Notes under the pieces: generated by a model
Told to the model about the DNA's origin: nothing
The model's input: the letters and a program-made list of their open reading frames with translations, nothing else
Databases searched by the model: none
In this document: piece by piece, positions 1 to 8,229 of the stretch
Layout of the letters: every line of letters starts with the position of its first letter
How positions within the stretch are numbered: position 1 is the first letter of the stretch
Program-made: the position numbers and the translations under genes
From: a virus
Reading direction: 5' to 3' (one strand)
Virus record (IMG/VR): IMGVR_UViG_3300025141_008953
Coordinates: 1 to 27,563 of that record
Length of the DNA stretch: 27,563 nucleotides

Positions 1-105
1 CTCTTGCCTCCGACTTTCGCGCGCGCAATTGCTCAGAAAATAAGAGCAACAGCAAAGACGAGTGCAAACACAGCCAACAGTACAGGACGCAAGCAAGGGG
101 CCATT
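1..105. other. Left-end noncoding region, possible packaging or terminus region
   Basis: This stretch precedes the putative small terminase gene. A TTG-started extension of that gene is open from position 4, but the ATG at 106 with AAGGGG just upstream is the better start, so I treat this as mostly noncoding. It holds an alternating GC run (19-26), the palindrome GCAATTGC (25-32) and an inverted repeat TTGCTC/GAGCAA (29-34 and 44-49) around an A-rich loop. In many cos and pac phages the cut site lies next to the small terminase gene, so this is a candidate packaging region. That is inference from position only. Confidence 0.35.
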
Positions 106-462
106 ATGAGCAAACCAGGGCAAAATAAGAGTCAACGCCACAGCAGACAAAAGAGGGTCACATATCTGCAACGGCAACTGGCAGAGACACACAACGACAT
201 GGACAGAGCACGCGAGGTAAACAGTTGGACAGCAGTGGCCACACTGCGCAGGCAGGCACTGTCACTGCGTGCCGAGCTTGATGAGATGAAGGCAGCACAG
301 GATGCAGTGCGCATCGAGGAGCACAGACTGACAGACGATCAGATCGTGGATGAGTTGCGTGCTGCCATCAGTCTGCTGCCAGTCTCTGTGGTGGAGGAGT
401 TGATGGAGGCATGTGAGGACCGTGTTGGCGCACCACGGCTTGCATTGGTCGAGGGTGAGTGA
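106..462 (+). CDS. Putative terminase small subunit
   Basis: This 118-residue protein probably recognises phage DNA and hands it to the large terminase during packaging. It has a basic N-terminus (many K, R, Q), then a long charged helix or coiled coil (about residues 17-65, including WTAVATLRRQALSLRAELDE), then an acidic C-terminal part. The segment around SWTAVATLRRQ resembles small terminases that sit directly before a large terminase gene. ATG106 is chosen because AAGGGG lies about 6 bases upstream; an upstream TTG frame is open but lacks a clear ribosome site. The gene ends 10 bases before ATG473 of the large subunit. The assignment rests on position and general character, with no catalytic motif to confirm it. 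Confidence 0.65.
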   Translation: MSKPGQNKSQRHSRQKRVTYLQRQLAETHNDMDRAREVNSWTAVATLRRQALSLRAELDEMKAAQDAVRIEEHRLTDDQIVDELRAAISLLPVSVVEELMEACEDRVGAPRLALVEGE

Positions 463-472
463 CAGGTTGAAC

Positions 473-1909
473 ATGTCTGCACTCAGGTCACTGCGTGAGC
501 ACACCAGAGACCTAGCAAGCAGGACAGATGATGGTCTGCTGCCGTTCGTTAAGTGGACCAAACCACAGCAGGCATTCCACGATCTCGATGCACCACGCAA
601 GCTGTTTCGAGCGGGTAATCAATTGGGCAAGAGTTGGTGCGGTCTCGCAGAGGTCATACATGTCTGCCTTGGCACATATCAGCACACCATCAAGCCACCA
701 CCAGTTGAGGCATGGATAGTCTGCACAAGCTACTCACAGTCAGTGGCCATTATGCGCAAGTTCCATGAGCTGGTGCCAAAGTCTGCACTCACATCACGCA
801 GCAGCAACTCATTCGACAGCAGGCGAGGATTCGGCAAAGACAATCCGGCGGTGGTCTTTGTCAATGGCAGCGTGGTGAGGTTCAGAACGACCAACCAAGG
901 CGCAGAGGCATTGGCAGGCGCAACCATTGACTTTGTCCATATCGATGAGCCATGTGGCGTTGACACATACAGAGAGTTGGACAGGCGACTCATCAGGAAT
1001 GCAGGCAGATTGATAATGACACTAACGCCGATCAACAAGCCATGTGGATGGATTAAGGAGTTGGTTGAGGATGGCATACTGGCAGAGGTGCATGCGCGGA
1101 TGGAGCCTGCTAACTTCATCCCAGTGGGCAGCACCAGACCACTGTGCTTGCCTGGTGGCGCACCACTCGATCAGGCGTGGATTGATGAGCAGCGGCGCAC
1201 CACTCTCAAGCGGTTTGCACCAGTGCTGCTCGATGGTGAGTGGGAGACCAGGACAGAGTCACCAGTCTTTGAGGCATTCAGCAAGTCAGTACATGTCACT
1301 GATTGGATACCCACTAAAGATGTCAAGCTCAGTATCGGCATCGACCATGGCAGCGGTCGCAACTTCAAACAGATAGCAGTGCTGGTGGCAGTCGATAACT
1401 CTGGTGAGTTCAGCAAGGTCCATGTGATTGACGAGGCACCATCAGATGGCGACACGACACCAGACCAAGATGCCACTGCTATCATCAAGATGCTCAATCG
1501 CAATGGACTCAAGTGGAAGGATCTAGATCACGCATATGGAGACAAGGCATATGGAGGCAGAGCAGATGGTCTGGGCAGGAAGTCAAACAGAGAGTTGACC
1601 AGAGCACTCTGCAAAAAGATGCAGATCAGACGAGGCGTGCCACTGGTGCCATCAATCCGTCAAGCGAAGACAGGCAGAGGCGGTGGCAGAGGCTCTGTCT
1701 GGCGTGGATGTCAGTGGCTACACAGAGCGACACTGCGCGATGGGCACTTTACAGTCCATCCAAGGTGTGAGCGTGTTATCTTTGGCTTGTCTACTTTTCA
1801 ATTCAAGGATGGCGATGCCAAAGACTCTGTCGATGCAGTCAGGTATGCGTGCTGGCCATGGTCGATGCGTGGTGCCGCTACGATGGGTCGTGGGTTATAT
1901 GTTTACTAA
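473..1909 (+). CDS. terL: Terminase large subunit (ATPase-nuclease)
   Basis: This is the packaging motor: an N-terminal ATPase drives DNA into the prohead and a C-terminal RNase H-like nuclease cuts the concatemer. With ATG473 the protein is 478 residues, normal for the family. A Walker A motif AGNQLGKS lies near residues 47-54 and a Walker B FVHIDEP near 154-160, with E159 as likely catalytic carboxylate. Candidate nuclease acidic residues are D291 (GIDHGSG), D357 (YGDKAYGG) and D454 (DSVDAVRYA). A GTG start at 413 would add 20 residues but overlaps the upstream gene by 50 bases, so I prefer ATG473. The portal gene follows after 15 bases. Confidence 0.95.
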   Translation: MSALRSLREHTRDLASRTDDGLLPFVKWTKPQQAFHDLDAPRKLFRAGNQLGKSWCGLAEVIHVCLGTYQHTIKPPPVEAWIVCTSYSQSVAIMRKFHELVPKSALTSRSSNSFDSRRGFGKDNPAVVFVNGSVVRFRTTNQGAEALAGATIDFVHIDEPCGVDTYRELDRRLIRNAGRLIMTLTPINKPCGWIKELVEDGILAEVHARMEPANFIPVGSTRPLCLPGGAPLDQAWIDEQRRTTLKRFAPVLLDGEWETRTESPVFEAFSKSVHVTDWIPTKDVKLSIGIDHGSGRNFKQIAVLVAVDNSGEFSKVHVIDEAPSDGDTTPDQDATAIIKMLNRNGLKWKDLDHAYGDKAYGGRADGLGRKSNRELTRALCKKMQIRRGVPLVPSIRQAKTGRGGGRGSVWRGCQWLHRATLRDGHFTVHPRCERVIFGLSTFQFKDGDAKDSVDAVRYACWPWSMRGAATMGRGLYVY

Positions 1910-1924
1910 TCGAGGAGATCATCA

Positions 1925-3340
1925 ATGAGCAGTTTGACAGGCCTATCATCGCCACCAGTCCCAACAGACCCAACCGAGCACAGGCGATGGCAGCACACCA
2001 GGATGCGCAGGCGCTTGCTATATGGCAGTTGGGATCAGGATCTACAGGCACGACTGAGAGCACAGATCGGTGACATCAGACGAGAGGCATGGGGCATCGA
2101 TATGAGTTCCAACATTCTGCGCGTGGTCTGCACTGGCTTGTCCAGTCTCTATAGTAAGTGGCCAACCATATCACACGATGCTGGTGATCTCACAGTATCC
2201 GCTGCTATTGAGGAGTCTGGGCTATTCAACCTGATGGCAAGGGTGCAGCGTGACACACTTGGATTGCGTGAGATGCTGGTGCGTGTTGAGATCACAGCAG
2301 ACAACAGACTCACATACCGTCCAGTGTTCCCAGACTTAGTGATAGCAGCAAGCCATCCAGATGATCCGGGTCAACCAGTCAAGATCAAAGAATCAAGACA
2401 GAGGCTCAATCCACATACCGGCAAATATGCATGGTGTTGGGATGAGTGCGATATTAGCAACCCAGATGCGCCAGTCTATCGAATACTGGCATCAGATGGT
2501 GGTGATGTCACGAAGCAGTATCTGGGCGTGGATGCGATGATTGGTGCTAACTATCCATACAAGTATGCAGATGGCAGACCATTTGTGCCCTATACCATCT
2601 ACCACGCAGCAGAGACTGCTACGCTCTGGGACACCTATGAGTGGCGTGAGCTGGTGGAAGGATCACTCTCTGCTGCTGTGTTTTACTGCATGCTGGCACA
2701 TAGTTACAGGCAGAGCAGTTGGCCACAGAGATACATGATTGGATTACAGGCACCAGGCGCGGGCTATGTGGATGAGGATGGCGATGGCGCAGGGCGCACT
2801 GCTATCGTCACAGACCCTGCAACAGTGCTGGTGCTGCAACCATCAGAGGACATGGCAGGACAGCCAACAGTCGGACAGTGGCAAGCTGGTGCAGACTGTC
2901 AGAAGTTGCAAGAGACTGCGCTGGCATATGAGCGGCGCATCGCCAGCTATGCAGGCATTCGTGGTGACTTGATCAGACAGAGCGGGGATCCGCGCAGCGG
3001 TTATGCACTGAGCGTGAGCAGAGCAGCGCAGCGTGAGGGCCAAGGCGCATATGAGCCAATGTTCAGACAGGGCGATCTGCGACTTATCAGCATATCGGCA
3101 GCGATGTTGAACAGGGCAACAGGATCTGCACTGCCAGAGTCAGGCTACCACATCACATATGCAGGTATCCCATTGTCACCAGAGGAGATGCGAGCACAGC
3201 GTGAACACTTGACCACTATGCTGGAGCTTGGATTAATGGATAAGGCAGAGGCGTATCAAGCACTGCATCCGGGCGTGAGCAGAGCAGATGCACTGACTGC
3301 GCTTGAGCGCATTGACAGACTTAACAGAACACTAACCTAG
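1925..3340 (+). CDS. Portal protein
   Basis: The portal forms the dodecameric ring at the capsid vertex through which DNA passes and to which the connector binds. The 471-residue length, the place directly after the large terminase and the segment MSSNILRVVCTGLSSLYSKWP near residue 60 all fit the SPP1 gp6-like portal families. The C-terminal third is helix-rich and charged (SRAAQREGQGAYEPMFRQ and PLSPEEMRAQREHLTTMLE), as in portal stem and crown regions. ATG1925 has a strong GAGGAG site about 7 bases upstream. No frameshift or truncation is seen. Confidence 0.9.
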   Translation: MSSLTGLSSPPVPTDPTEHRRWQHTRMRRRLLYGSWDQDLQARLRAQIGDIRREAWGIDMSSNILRVVCTGLSSLYSKWPTISHDAGDLTVSAAIEESGLFNLMARVQRDTLGLREMLVRVEITADNRLTYRPVFPDLVIAASHPDDPGQPVKIKESRQRLNPHTGKYAWCWDECDISNPDAPVYRILASDGGDVTKQYLGVDAMIGANYPYKYADGRPFVPYTIYHAAETATLWDTYEWRELVEGSLSAAVFYCMLAHSYRQSSWPQRYMIGLQAPGAGYVDEDGDGAGRTAIVTDPATVLVLQPSEDMAGQPTVGQWQAGADCQKLQETALAYERRIASYAGIRGDLIRQSGDPRSGYALSVSRAAQREGQGAYEPMFRQGDLRLISISAAMLNRATGSALPESGYHITYAGIPLSPEEMRAQREHLTTMLELGLMDKAEAYQALHPGVSRADALTALERIDRLNRTLT

Positions 3341-3353
3341 CAAGAGGCACACC

Positions 3354-3974
3354 ATGGCAGAGGACAACACCAGCACACCAGCAGCACCACCAGCAGACAG
3401 CAGCAAGTCAATACCATATGACAGGTTCCAGTCTGTTGTGGCAGAGCGCAATAACCTGAAGACAGCGATGGCTGATTTGGAGGCGCAACTGCAAGGCGCG
3501 ATGGAAAAGTCAGCGACAGTGGACACACTGGCCAGCACCATCGAGCAGATGAAGCTGGACCACACAGCAGCAGCAGATGGCTGGAAGACAGACCAGGCAC
3601 TGATGAGTGCAGGTCTGCTGGATGCAGAGGGCAGAGATGTGGCCAAGTATCTGTATGGTCGGTTGACTGGTGATGACAAGCCAGCACTGGCAGATTGGTT
3701 GACCACAATGAAGGCAGACCCAGAGGCAGCACCAAAGGCACTGGCACCATATCTGTCAGCACCAGCCAAGCAGGATGCACCACCAGCATCACCAGCTCAA
3801 CAGATGCCACGCAGCAACAACGGCACTAACAGCACCACCATACCCACGACAGGCGCACCAATATCGGCAGAGCGCATCAGGCAGTTGAGGATGGACGCAA
3901 TGCGCACAGGCGACTGGACAGCATATCGAGAATCGCGCACAGCCATACTTGCGTCTGTCAAGGGCAAGGGTTAA
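3354..3974 (+). CDS. Capsid scaffold protein
   Basis: This 206-residue protein lies between portal and major capsid genes and has the make-up of a phage scaffold. It has a low-complexity Ala/Pro/Ser/Thr N-terminus, a predicted coiled coil (about residues 22-70, with VAERNNLKTAMADLEAQLQG), a Pro/Ala linker (about 125-160) and a basic C-terminal helix (RIRQLRMDAMRTGDWTAYRE) of the kind that contacts the coat protein. Scaffolds guide prohead assembly and leave or are degraded before DNA filling. I see no protease motif, so a separate maturation protease is not evident in this genome. ATG3354 has AAGAGG about 7 bases upstream. Confidence 0.85.
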   Translation: MAEDNTSTPAAPPADSSKSIPYDRFQSVVAERNNLKTAMADLEAQLQGAMEKSATVDTLASTIEQMKLDHTAAADGWKTDQALMSAGLLDAEGRDVAKYLYGRLTGDDKPALADWLTTMKADPEAAPKALAPYLSAPAKQDAPPASPAQQMPRSNNGTNSTTIPTTGAPISAERIRQLRMDAMRTGDWTAYRESRTAILASVKGKG

Positions 3975-4021
3975 GCTACTCAAGAACATAGGCCAGTCCG
4001 GTGTCGCTACCGTTAATGAGC

Positions 4022-4048
4022 GCAGAGGCCATCAAGCAATCACTCTGC
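4022..4048 (+). promoter_or_regulatory. Hairpin in the leader of the major capsid gene
   Basis: GCAGAG (4022-4027) and CTCTGC (4043-4048) can form a 6-bp stem with a 15-base loop. The stem is followed by an AT-rich run (4049-4060) and then the GAGGT ribosome site of the capsid gene. The 100-base leader stands out because most genes here overlap. It could be an mRNA processing or stability element, a partial attenuator or an expression-tuning structure. The stem is short, so confidence is low. Confidence 0.3.
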
Positions 4049-4074
4049 AATTATTATTATGAGGTATCAATACA

Positions 4075-5019
4075 ATGGCTAACGAAGTAGTCTACGACGC
4101 AACAAGCACAGGCACAGCAATCACTGATCTCCGAATTGGGGAAGCACTATCTGCTGAGTTCCTTCTACTCTTGGCAGATCGCAACTCACTGCCCCAACAT
4201 GGTGCGCTGGTTTATGCTGGCAACGCCGGTGGATCAGGATCTGCAACCATCCGACTTTCTCACATCGGGCTTCAGGGATACAACCTGCTGGCATCGACTG
4301 CTGATGGTGTCGCAGTGTCCAACACTGTCATCACTGATGGATCGACGGATGTCACGGTCTCAAGATACGCAAAGTCATACGAGGCAAGTGACTTGGCCCG
4401 ATTGACAGGGTCCAATGGCTTGATCTCACCAGATGCCTTTGCTGCTGATGCCATGGCATCATACAGTGCCACACTCACTAGCTTGGTTGCCAACCTGGTT
4501 GACAACTTCTCATCCACTGTTGGCACATCCACAAGCAACTTCACCGTTACCAACTGGCTCGATGCTATCACGACTCTTGAAGTGGCAAAGGTAGACAGCG
4601 CATCTGGCTACATGGCTATTCTCCATCCAGTGCAGTACGGGGATCTCAGGTCAGCACTTGCCACATCATCTACTGGCGCACTCCAATGGAGCGACAGCAC
4701 ACAGGAGCAGATGGTCATCAAGGGCGGTGGCTACAAAGGCCAATTCATGGGCGTTGATGTCTTTGTCAGCAGTCATGTGCCAACAGCCAACTCTGGCCAA
4801 GATCGCGCAGGCGGCATGTTTGGACGCGGGGCCATTGTCTGGGCAGATGCGACAGTGCCTGCTGTAGCAGACACCACCAGCCTTAACATTGGCGGCAAGG
4901 TGCTCTTTGAGCAAGACCGAACAGCCAAGTCTGGTCTCACTGCATATGTGTCCAGCGCGTTCCTTGGAGCGTCTGAGGGCATCGATGCATGTGGCGTATC
5001 TATAATCACTGACGCATAA
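4075..5019 (+). CDS. Major capsid protein (HK97-like fold predicted)
   Basis: This 314-residue protein follows the scaffold and should be the main shell subunit. It is rich in Ala, Gly, Ser, Thr and Val with few Cys, and carries segments typical of HK97-fold coat proteins, such as the long alternating helix around DLARLTGSNGLISPDAFAADA, the segment YMAILHPVQYGDLRSAL and the late strand GGYKGQFMGVDVFVSSHVP. There is no obvious N-terminal delta domain; the separate scaffold gene fits that. The start has a GAGGT site 9 bases upstream. It sits behind a 100-base leader and shares a 15-base translation start region with the gene at 5116, which suggests both are strongly expressed virion genes. Confidence 0.9.
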   Translation: MANEVVYDATSTGTAITDLRIGEALSAEFLLLLADRNSLPQHGALVYAGNAGGSGSATIRLSHIGLQGYNLLASTADGVAVSNTVITDGSTDVTVSRYAKSYEASDLARLTGSNGLISPDAFAADAMASYSATLTSLVANLVDNFSSTVGTSTSNFTVTNWLDAITTLEVAKVDSASGYMAILHPVQYGDLRSALATSSTGALQWSDSTQEQMVIKGGGYKGQFMGVDVFVSSHVPTANSGQDRAGGMFGRGAIVWADATVPAVADTTSLNIGGKVLFEQDRTAKSGLTAYVSSAFLGASEGIDACGVSIITDA

Positions 5020-5115
5020 CCTTGAGGCGCGTTCAGGGGCGTGGCTTCAGTCGTGTCCTCTGGGCCTGCCTCTGGGCGTGTCTCTTTGTTTCCCGTCTTG
5101 GAGGACACCAATACA

Positions 5116-5793
5116 ATGGCTAAATTAAAACAGACAGCGACCAAGACAGCGGCAGCGATGCCAAAGTCAGATCAATACACACCAGACTTCGCGATAGCAG
5201 GTAACGGACCCAGACCACCGATGCTGGTGGATTGTCCACCATTCCTGTATCGGCACCATCCAGAGCGGTGGCATGTGATGAATGGTGCAGTGCTGCCAGT
5301 GTTGGGCAAGTTCCAGCTCAAAGCAGGTCTCAACAGGGTTGAGCATCGCGGTGGCAAGTTCATGATTGCACAAGCGCAGGCCGAGATTGAGCGGCGTGGT
5401 TGGACCATCATACCGATTGACGTGCAAGGACCAGGCACCAGCTATATACGCAGGCCAGAGGGCACCAACGCACATCTGTCTCAATGGGCAAAGACATACT
5501 CTGGCAGCACGCAGATTGACTGCGATGTGGATGGCTGGACAAAGTTTTGCAAGATGCTCATCAAGAACAAAGTCATCGATCCACCAGGCATCCATGTGTT
5601 GGAGCGCATCAGATCCAAGACGCAGCAGCAATATACAGCAGCAGCAGATCGAGCAGTCAGTGTGCCCAGTGAGAAGGCGATTGCAGACAAGTTTGCAGCA
5701 GATATCGCGGTGCTGGACAAAGAGATCGCCAAGCGCAAAAAGAACATGAAACCAGCAACATCAACATCCACAGTGCCAGTGATGGGTGATTGA
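5116..5793 (+). CDS. Putative virion protein downstream of the capsid gene
   Basis: This 225-residue protein is not recognised at the family level. It has a Lys/Thr/Ala-rich N-terminus, a central region with DCPPFLYRHHPERWHVMNG, a segment GGKFMIAQAQAEIERRGW, and a charged C-terminal helix with AVLDKEIAKRKKN. Position between the capsid and connector genes suggests a head-associated or head-completion protein. ATG5116 is chosen over an in-frame GTG at 5041 because GGAGG lies about 11 bases upstream and the start region CAATACAATGGCTAA is identical to that of the capsid gene. It overlaps the next small gene by one base (TGATG). Confidence 0.75.
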   Translation: MAKLKQTATKTAAAMPKSDQYTPDFAIAGNGPRPPMLVDCPPFLYRHHPERWHVMNGAVLPVLGKFQLKAGLNRVEHRGGKFMIAQAQAEIERRGWTIIPIDVQGPGTSYIRRPEGTNAHLSQWAKTYSGSTQIDCDVDGWTKFCKMLIKNKVIDPPGIHVLERIRSKTQQQYTAAADRAVSVPSEKAIADKFAADIAVLDKEIAKRKKNMKPATSTSTVPVMGD

Positions 5794-5951
5794 TGAGCAA
5801 GACCAACACCGACAAGCAGCGTGCCATCAAGTCCACCACTGATCGACTGTGCCAAGCAGGTCTGCCAAAAGACAAGGCAGAGAAGGCAGCGCGTGACTCA
5901 TTTGAGCGATACCGCAAGCAAGATATCAAGAGGGAGCGCGACAGAAGATGA
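5793..5951 (+). CDS. Small basic protein between virion genes
   Basis: This 52-residue open frame starts MSKTNTDKQRAIKS and ends with a run rich in Lys and Arg (YRKQDIKRERDRR). Its ATG overlaps the upstream stop as TGATG, and its TGA overlaps the next ATG as ATGA, so it is held in a tight translationally coupled string. That arrangement and the absence of a gap make it a likely real gene. It is highly charged and probably helical, with no family I recognise. It could be a small head-associated protein. Confidence 0.7.
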   Translation: MSKTNTDKQRAIKSTTDRLCQAGLPKDKAEKAARDSFERYRKQDIKRERDRR

Positions 5952-6685
5952 GCAGCACAGACACCACATACACTGCGCGATTCATGCTGCCAGACTTGAT
6001 CGAGCGTGGCAGGAATGAGGTGATCAAGTGCCAAGTCTATCACAACGGCGCACTGGTTGCGCCATCGTCAGGCACTGTCTCTGTCTATGATCCGAGTAAC
6101 ACAGCCAAGGTGGATGGCGCATCTGTCACTATCGCATCATCTGTGGCCAAGTATACCATCACATCAGGCACACTGAGCAGTGAGCAACTGGCAGAGGGAT
6201 GGCGCATTGAGTGGGCACTGGCGATGCCAGATGGCGTGACTCATAACTTTCGCAACTCTGCATCACTGGTGCGTGGTCGACTGTACATGCCGATAACAGA
6301 TGCGGATCTCATTCGAGTGGTATCTGCTCTTGATCCATCGAGCAGCAGCAGCATCACATCAGTCAGCAACTGGCAGGATTATCTCGATGAGGCATGGGTG
6401 CAGATTCAGTTGCGCCTAGTCGAGCAAGGTAACAGACCCAATCTGGTGATGTCACCATCGTCATTGCGTGAGGTCGCGCTGGCATTGACACTGGCTCTAA
6501 TCTTTGAGGATTTGACCACCAGACTATCCGATGCCTATGAGATGAGGGCAGAAAAATACCGTGAGCAATACGAGCGTGCATGGGGTCGGTTGCGGTTCCT
6601 GTATGACTCCGATGATGACGGCAAAGCAGATGACACCAACCAGCGGCGTGGTGCTATGTCAACGGTGTGGCTGAGTAGTCGATAA
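5948..6685 (+). CDS. Head-tail connector (adaptor-like) protein
   Basis: This 245-residue protein seems to have two parts. The N-terminal half (about 1-115) is beta-rich (VIKCQVYHNGALVAPSSGTVSVYD). The C-terminal half is helical (DADLIRVVSALDP, WQDYLDEAWVQIQLRL, REVALALTLALIFEDL, AEKYREQYERAWGRLRFLYD), which matches head-tail adaptor proteins that bind under the portal. It ends with DSDDDGKADD, which has the spacing of a calcium-binding DxDxDG loop. Its start overlaps the small upstream gene (ATGA) and its stop overlaps the next start (TAATG). Confidence 0.75.
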   Translation: MSSTDTTYTARFMLPDLIERGRNEVIKCQVYHNGALVAPSSGTVSVYDPSNTAKVDGASVTIASSVAKYTITSGTLSSEQLAEGWRIEWALAMPDGVTHNFRNSASLVRGRLYMPITDADLIRVVSALDPSSSSSITSVSNWQDYLDEAWVQIQLRLVEQGNRPNLVMSPSSLREVALALTLALIFEDLTTRLSDAYEMRAEKYREQYERAWGRLRFLYDSDDDGKADDTNQRRGAMSTVWLSSR

Positions 6686-7122
6686 TGGGCACAGCAGTCT
6701 CCACGATTCGTGCAAGACTAGCAGCGGCAATTGATGCTGTGTCTGGCTTTGCAGAGTCCAGATATGTGTATGATCTGTTTGGCTCTGATAGTCGTCACAT
6801 CATGCACAAGGCATTCGCAGTTGGTGCCAATCAGACCACTGCCAAACCACAAGCCAGAGCACGCAGGCACGCAGGGCAATGGGCTACCACAACCTTTGCA
6901 GTCAAGTTCGCTGTGCGTATCCGAGCAGATGCACAGGTGGCAGACTATGATGCTGCGCTCAATCTTGAAGAGGATGTTGTGCAGGCGGCACTGGCCATGG
7001 CGCAAACCAACATCACATCCATTGAGCTGGCATCTGTGCCGATCAGAACAGTATCACCAGGTGGTGAGTGGTTTCTTGGTCAGGTCGTGTTCAGCGTGGT
7101 CCATCTATATCCAACGGAGTAA
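6685..7122 (+). CDS. Putative tail completion/terminator protein
   Basis: This 145-residue protein follows the connector with a TAATG overlap. Its alpha/beta pattern, an N-terminal helix (IRARLAAAIDAV), a strand pair in the middle (TTFAVKFAVRIRADAQ), the helix AALNLEEDVVQAALAMAQ and a closing strand (EWFLGQVVFSVVHLYPTE), fits phage tail terminator or minor tail proteins that cap the head-proximal end of the tail tube. Position between the connector and major tail genes agrees. No single diagnostic motif is visible, so a neck protein of another type is possible. Confidence 0.65.
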   Translation: MGTAVSTIRARLAAAIDAVSGFAESRYVYDLFGSDSRHIMHKAFAVGANQTTAKPQARARRHAGQWATTTFAVKFAVRIRADAQVADYDAALNLEEDVVQAALAMAQTNITSIELASVPIRTVSPGGEWFLGQVVFSVVHLYPTE

Positions 7123-7124
7123 CC

Positions 7125-7331
7125 ATGAGTGATAAATCAATACTAGATGAGTACACGCCAGACTGGGAAGCAATGACAGCCATGCAGATGCGTCAAGCAG
7201 TGCAGGCAGCACCAAGCAGCATGAGAGGCAAACTGCGTGCGGCATGGTCTCGCATGCTGACACAACCGGCAGTCAAATCGGTTAAGAGTACCAAGGGCAA
7301 AACCACCACCAAATCAAAAAAGGAGGGCTAG
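7125..7331 (+). CDS. Small basic-tailed protein before the tail tube gene
   Basis: This 68-residue protein starts at ATG7125 with GGAG about 6 bases upstream. It has a helical middle (WEAMTAMQMRQAVQAA) and a very basic C-terminus rich in Lys, Ser and Thr (VKSTKGKTTTKSKKEG). It lies between the putative tail terminator and the tail tube gene. I do not recognise a family. The Lys-rich end could bind nucleic acid or an acidic partner. A longer frame from 7068 overlaps the upstream gene by 55 bases and is not preferred. Confidence 0.65.
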   Translation: MSDKSILDEYTPDWEAMTAMQMRQAVQAAPSSMRGKLRAAWSRMLTQPAVKSVKSTKGKTTTKSKKEG

Positions 7332-7334
7332 AAA

Positions 7335-7856
7335 ATGGCTCTATCGACAGTAGTAAAACACTCATTTACCAGCGGCAGCGTGATCGTATCCGATGGCACT
7401 GGCACTCCATTGACTGTGACGGTCCAATTCGATCAGGCTGATTTCAGTGTCAGCGGTCTCAAGGACAAGTTGAAAGACACCACAGCATATCAGAGTCGTG
7501 GCACTCTGCACTCAGTCCGTTACACATCGCGAGTGTTCCCAACTCTATCATTCAGCGCGATGGTCAGTGAGTTCAGTGAGACATCATCAGGCACATTGAT
7601 TGATATGATCACTGGCAAGTCTGGCACGCCATATGCGGCAAGGGTCTCAACACTGGGAGCCACAGCAGACGTAATGACATTCGATGTGAAACTCACCATC
7701 GAGGCAAGCGATTTCGAGGCTGGTACCTCTGACTTGAGCCTTATCTGTGAGGATGTTGAGTTGTCGTTTGACTTCTCTGAGGGGGATCCGGATACCATCA
7801 GCATCAGCGGCGTTGTCTATGGCAATGTCACAGGCGACCTAGACATCACTAGCTAA
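7335..7856 (+). CDS. Major tail (tube) protein
   Basis: This 173-residue protein is almost entirely beta-structured, with alternating patterns such as SVIVSDGTGTPLTVTVQFD, YTSRVFPTLSFSAMVSEF and TFDVKLTIEASDF. It has the size and composition of siphovirus tail tube subunits. It precedes the two-frame tail chaperone genes and the tape measure, which is the standard siphovirus order. The region GTLHSVRYTSRVFPTLSFSA is reminiscent of tube proteins of this class. ATG7335 follows an AAAAAGGAGG ribosome site. Confidence 0.85.
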   Translation: MALSTVVKHSFTSGSVIVSDGTGTPLTVTVQFDQADFSVSGLKDKLKDTTAYQSRGTLHSVRYTSRVFPTLSFSAMVSEFSETSSGTLIDMITGKSGTPYAARVSTLGATADVMTFDVKLTIEASDFEAGTSDLSLICEDVELSFDFSEGDPDTISISGVVYGNVTGDLDITS

Positions 7857-7872
7857 CCAATAAGAGGGACAC

Positions 7873-8229
7873 ATGGCAGGCAAACAAGTGACAATAGGCA
7901 AGCACAAAGTCAAGCTGGCAGCACCAGCATCATTCACCATCCGACATGAGATAGTTGCGGCAGCAACTAACAACTGGCGGCGTGCGTTTGGTGCTGCGTT
8001 GGGGGCGTGCTGGCGGGGGAGCAGCAGGCCCAAATGCCAGTATCACCAGGCAGACTATAACCCGATGAAGTATGGCGGCATGGTGCTGGATGAGTTGGCA
8101 GAGCGTGGCGAGGACTTGGCACAGGTGTTGGAGGCTGGTGGTGCTGCCTTCAAGCTACTGGCCAAGGACTTGATCTCTGAGGATGAGGTCAGCGCTGTTG
8201 AGGATTTTACCGATCCAGCGGAGGACTAG
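7873..8229 (+). CDS. Tail assembly chaperone, zero-frame product (gpG-like)
   Basis: This 118-residue protein sits between the tail tube and tape measure genes, the place of lambda gpG. It starts MAGKQVTIGKHKVKLAAPASF, a pattern common for phage tail assembly chaperones, and has an acidic C-terminus (EDEVSAVEDFTDPAED). Its end overlaps an open segment in the -1 frame (8202-8381) that lacks a usable start codon, as expected for a programmed -1 frameshift. A slip at T-TTT (8205-8208, codon TTT after GAT) would join residue 112 to the second segment and give a product of about 169 residues. The chaperones coat the tape measure during tail assembly and are absent from the virion. Confidence 0.8.
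   Translation: MAGKQVTIGKHKVKLAAPASFTIRHEIVAAATNNWRRAFGAALGACWRGSSRPKCQYHQADYNPMKYGGMVLDELAERGEDLAQVLEAGGAAFKLLAKDLISEDEVSAVEDFTDPAED

Noticed and set aside
413-472. GTG-started N-terminal extension of the large terminase
   Set aside because: It would overlap the small terminase gene by 50 bases and adds residues unlike terminase N-termini; ATG473 fits better.
5057-5077. Direct repeat of CCTCTGGGC in the leader of the gene at 5116, considered as a terminator or operator
   Set aside because: It is a direct, not inverted, repeat and I could not build a convincing stem followed by a T-run.
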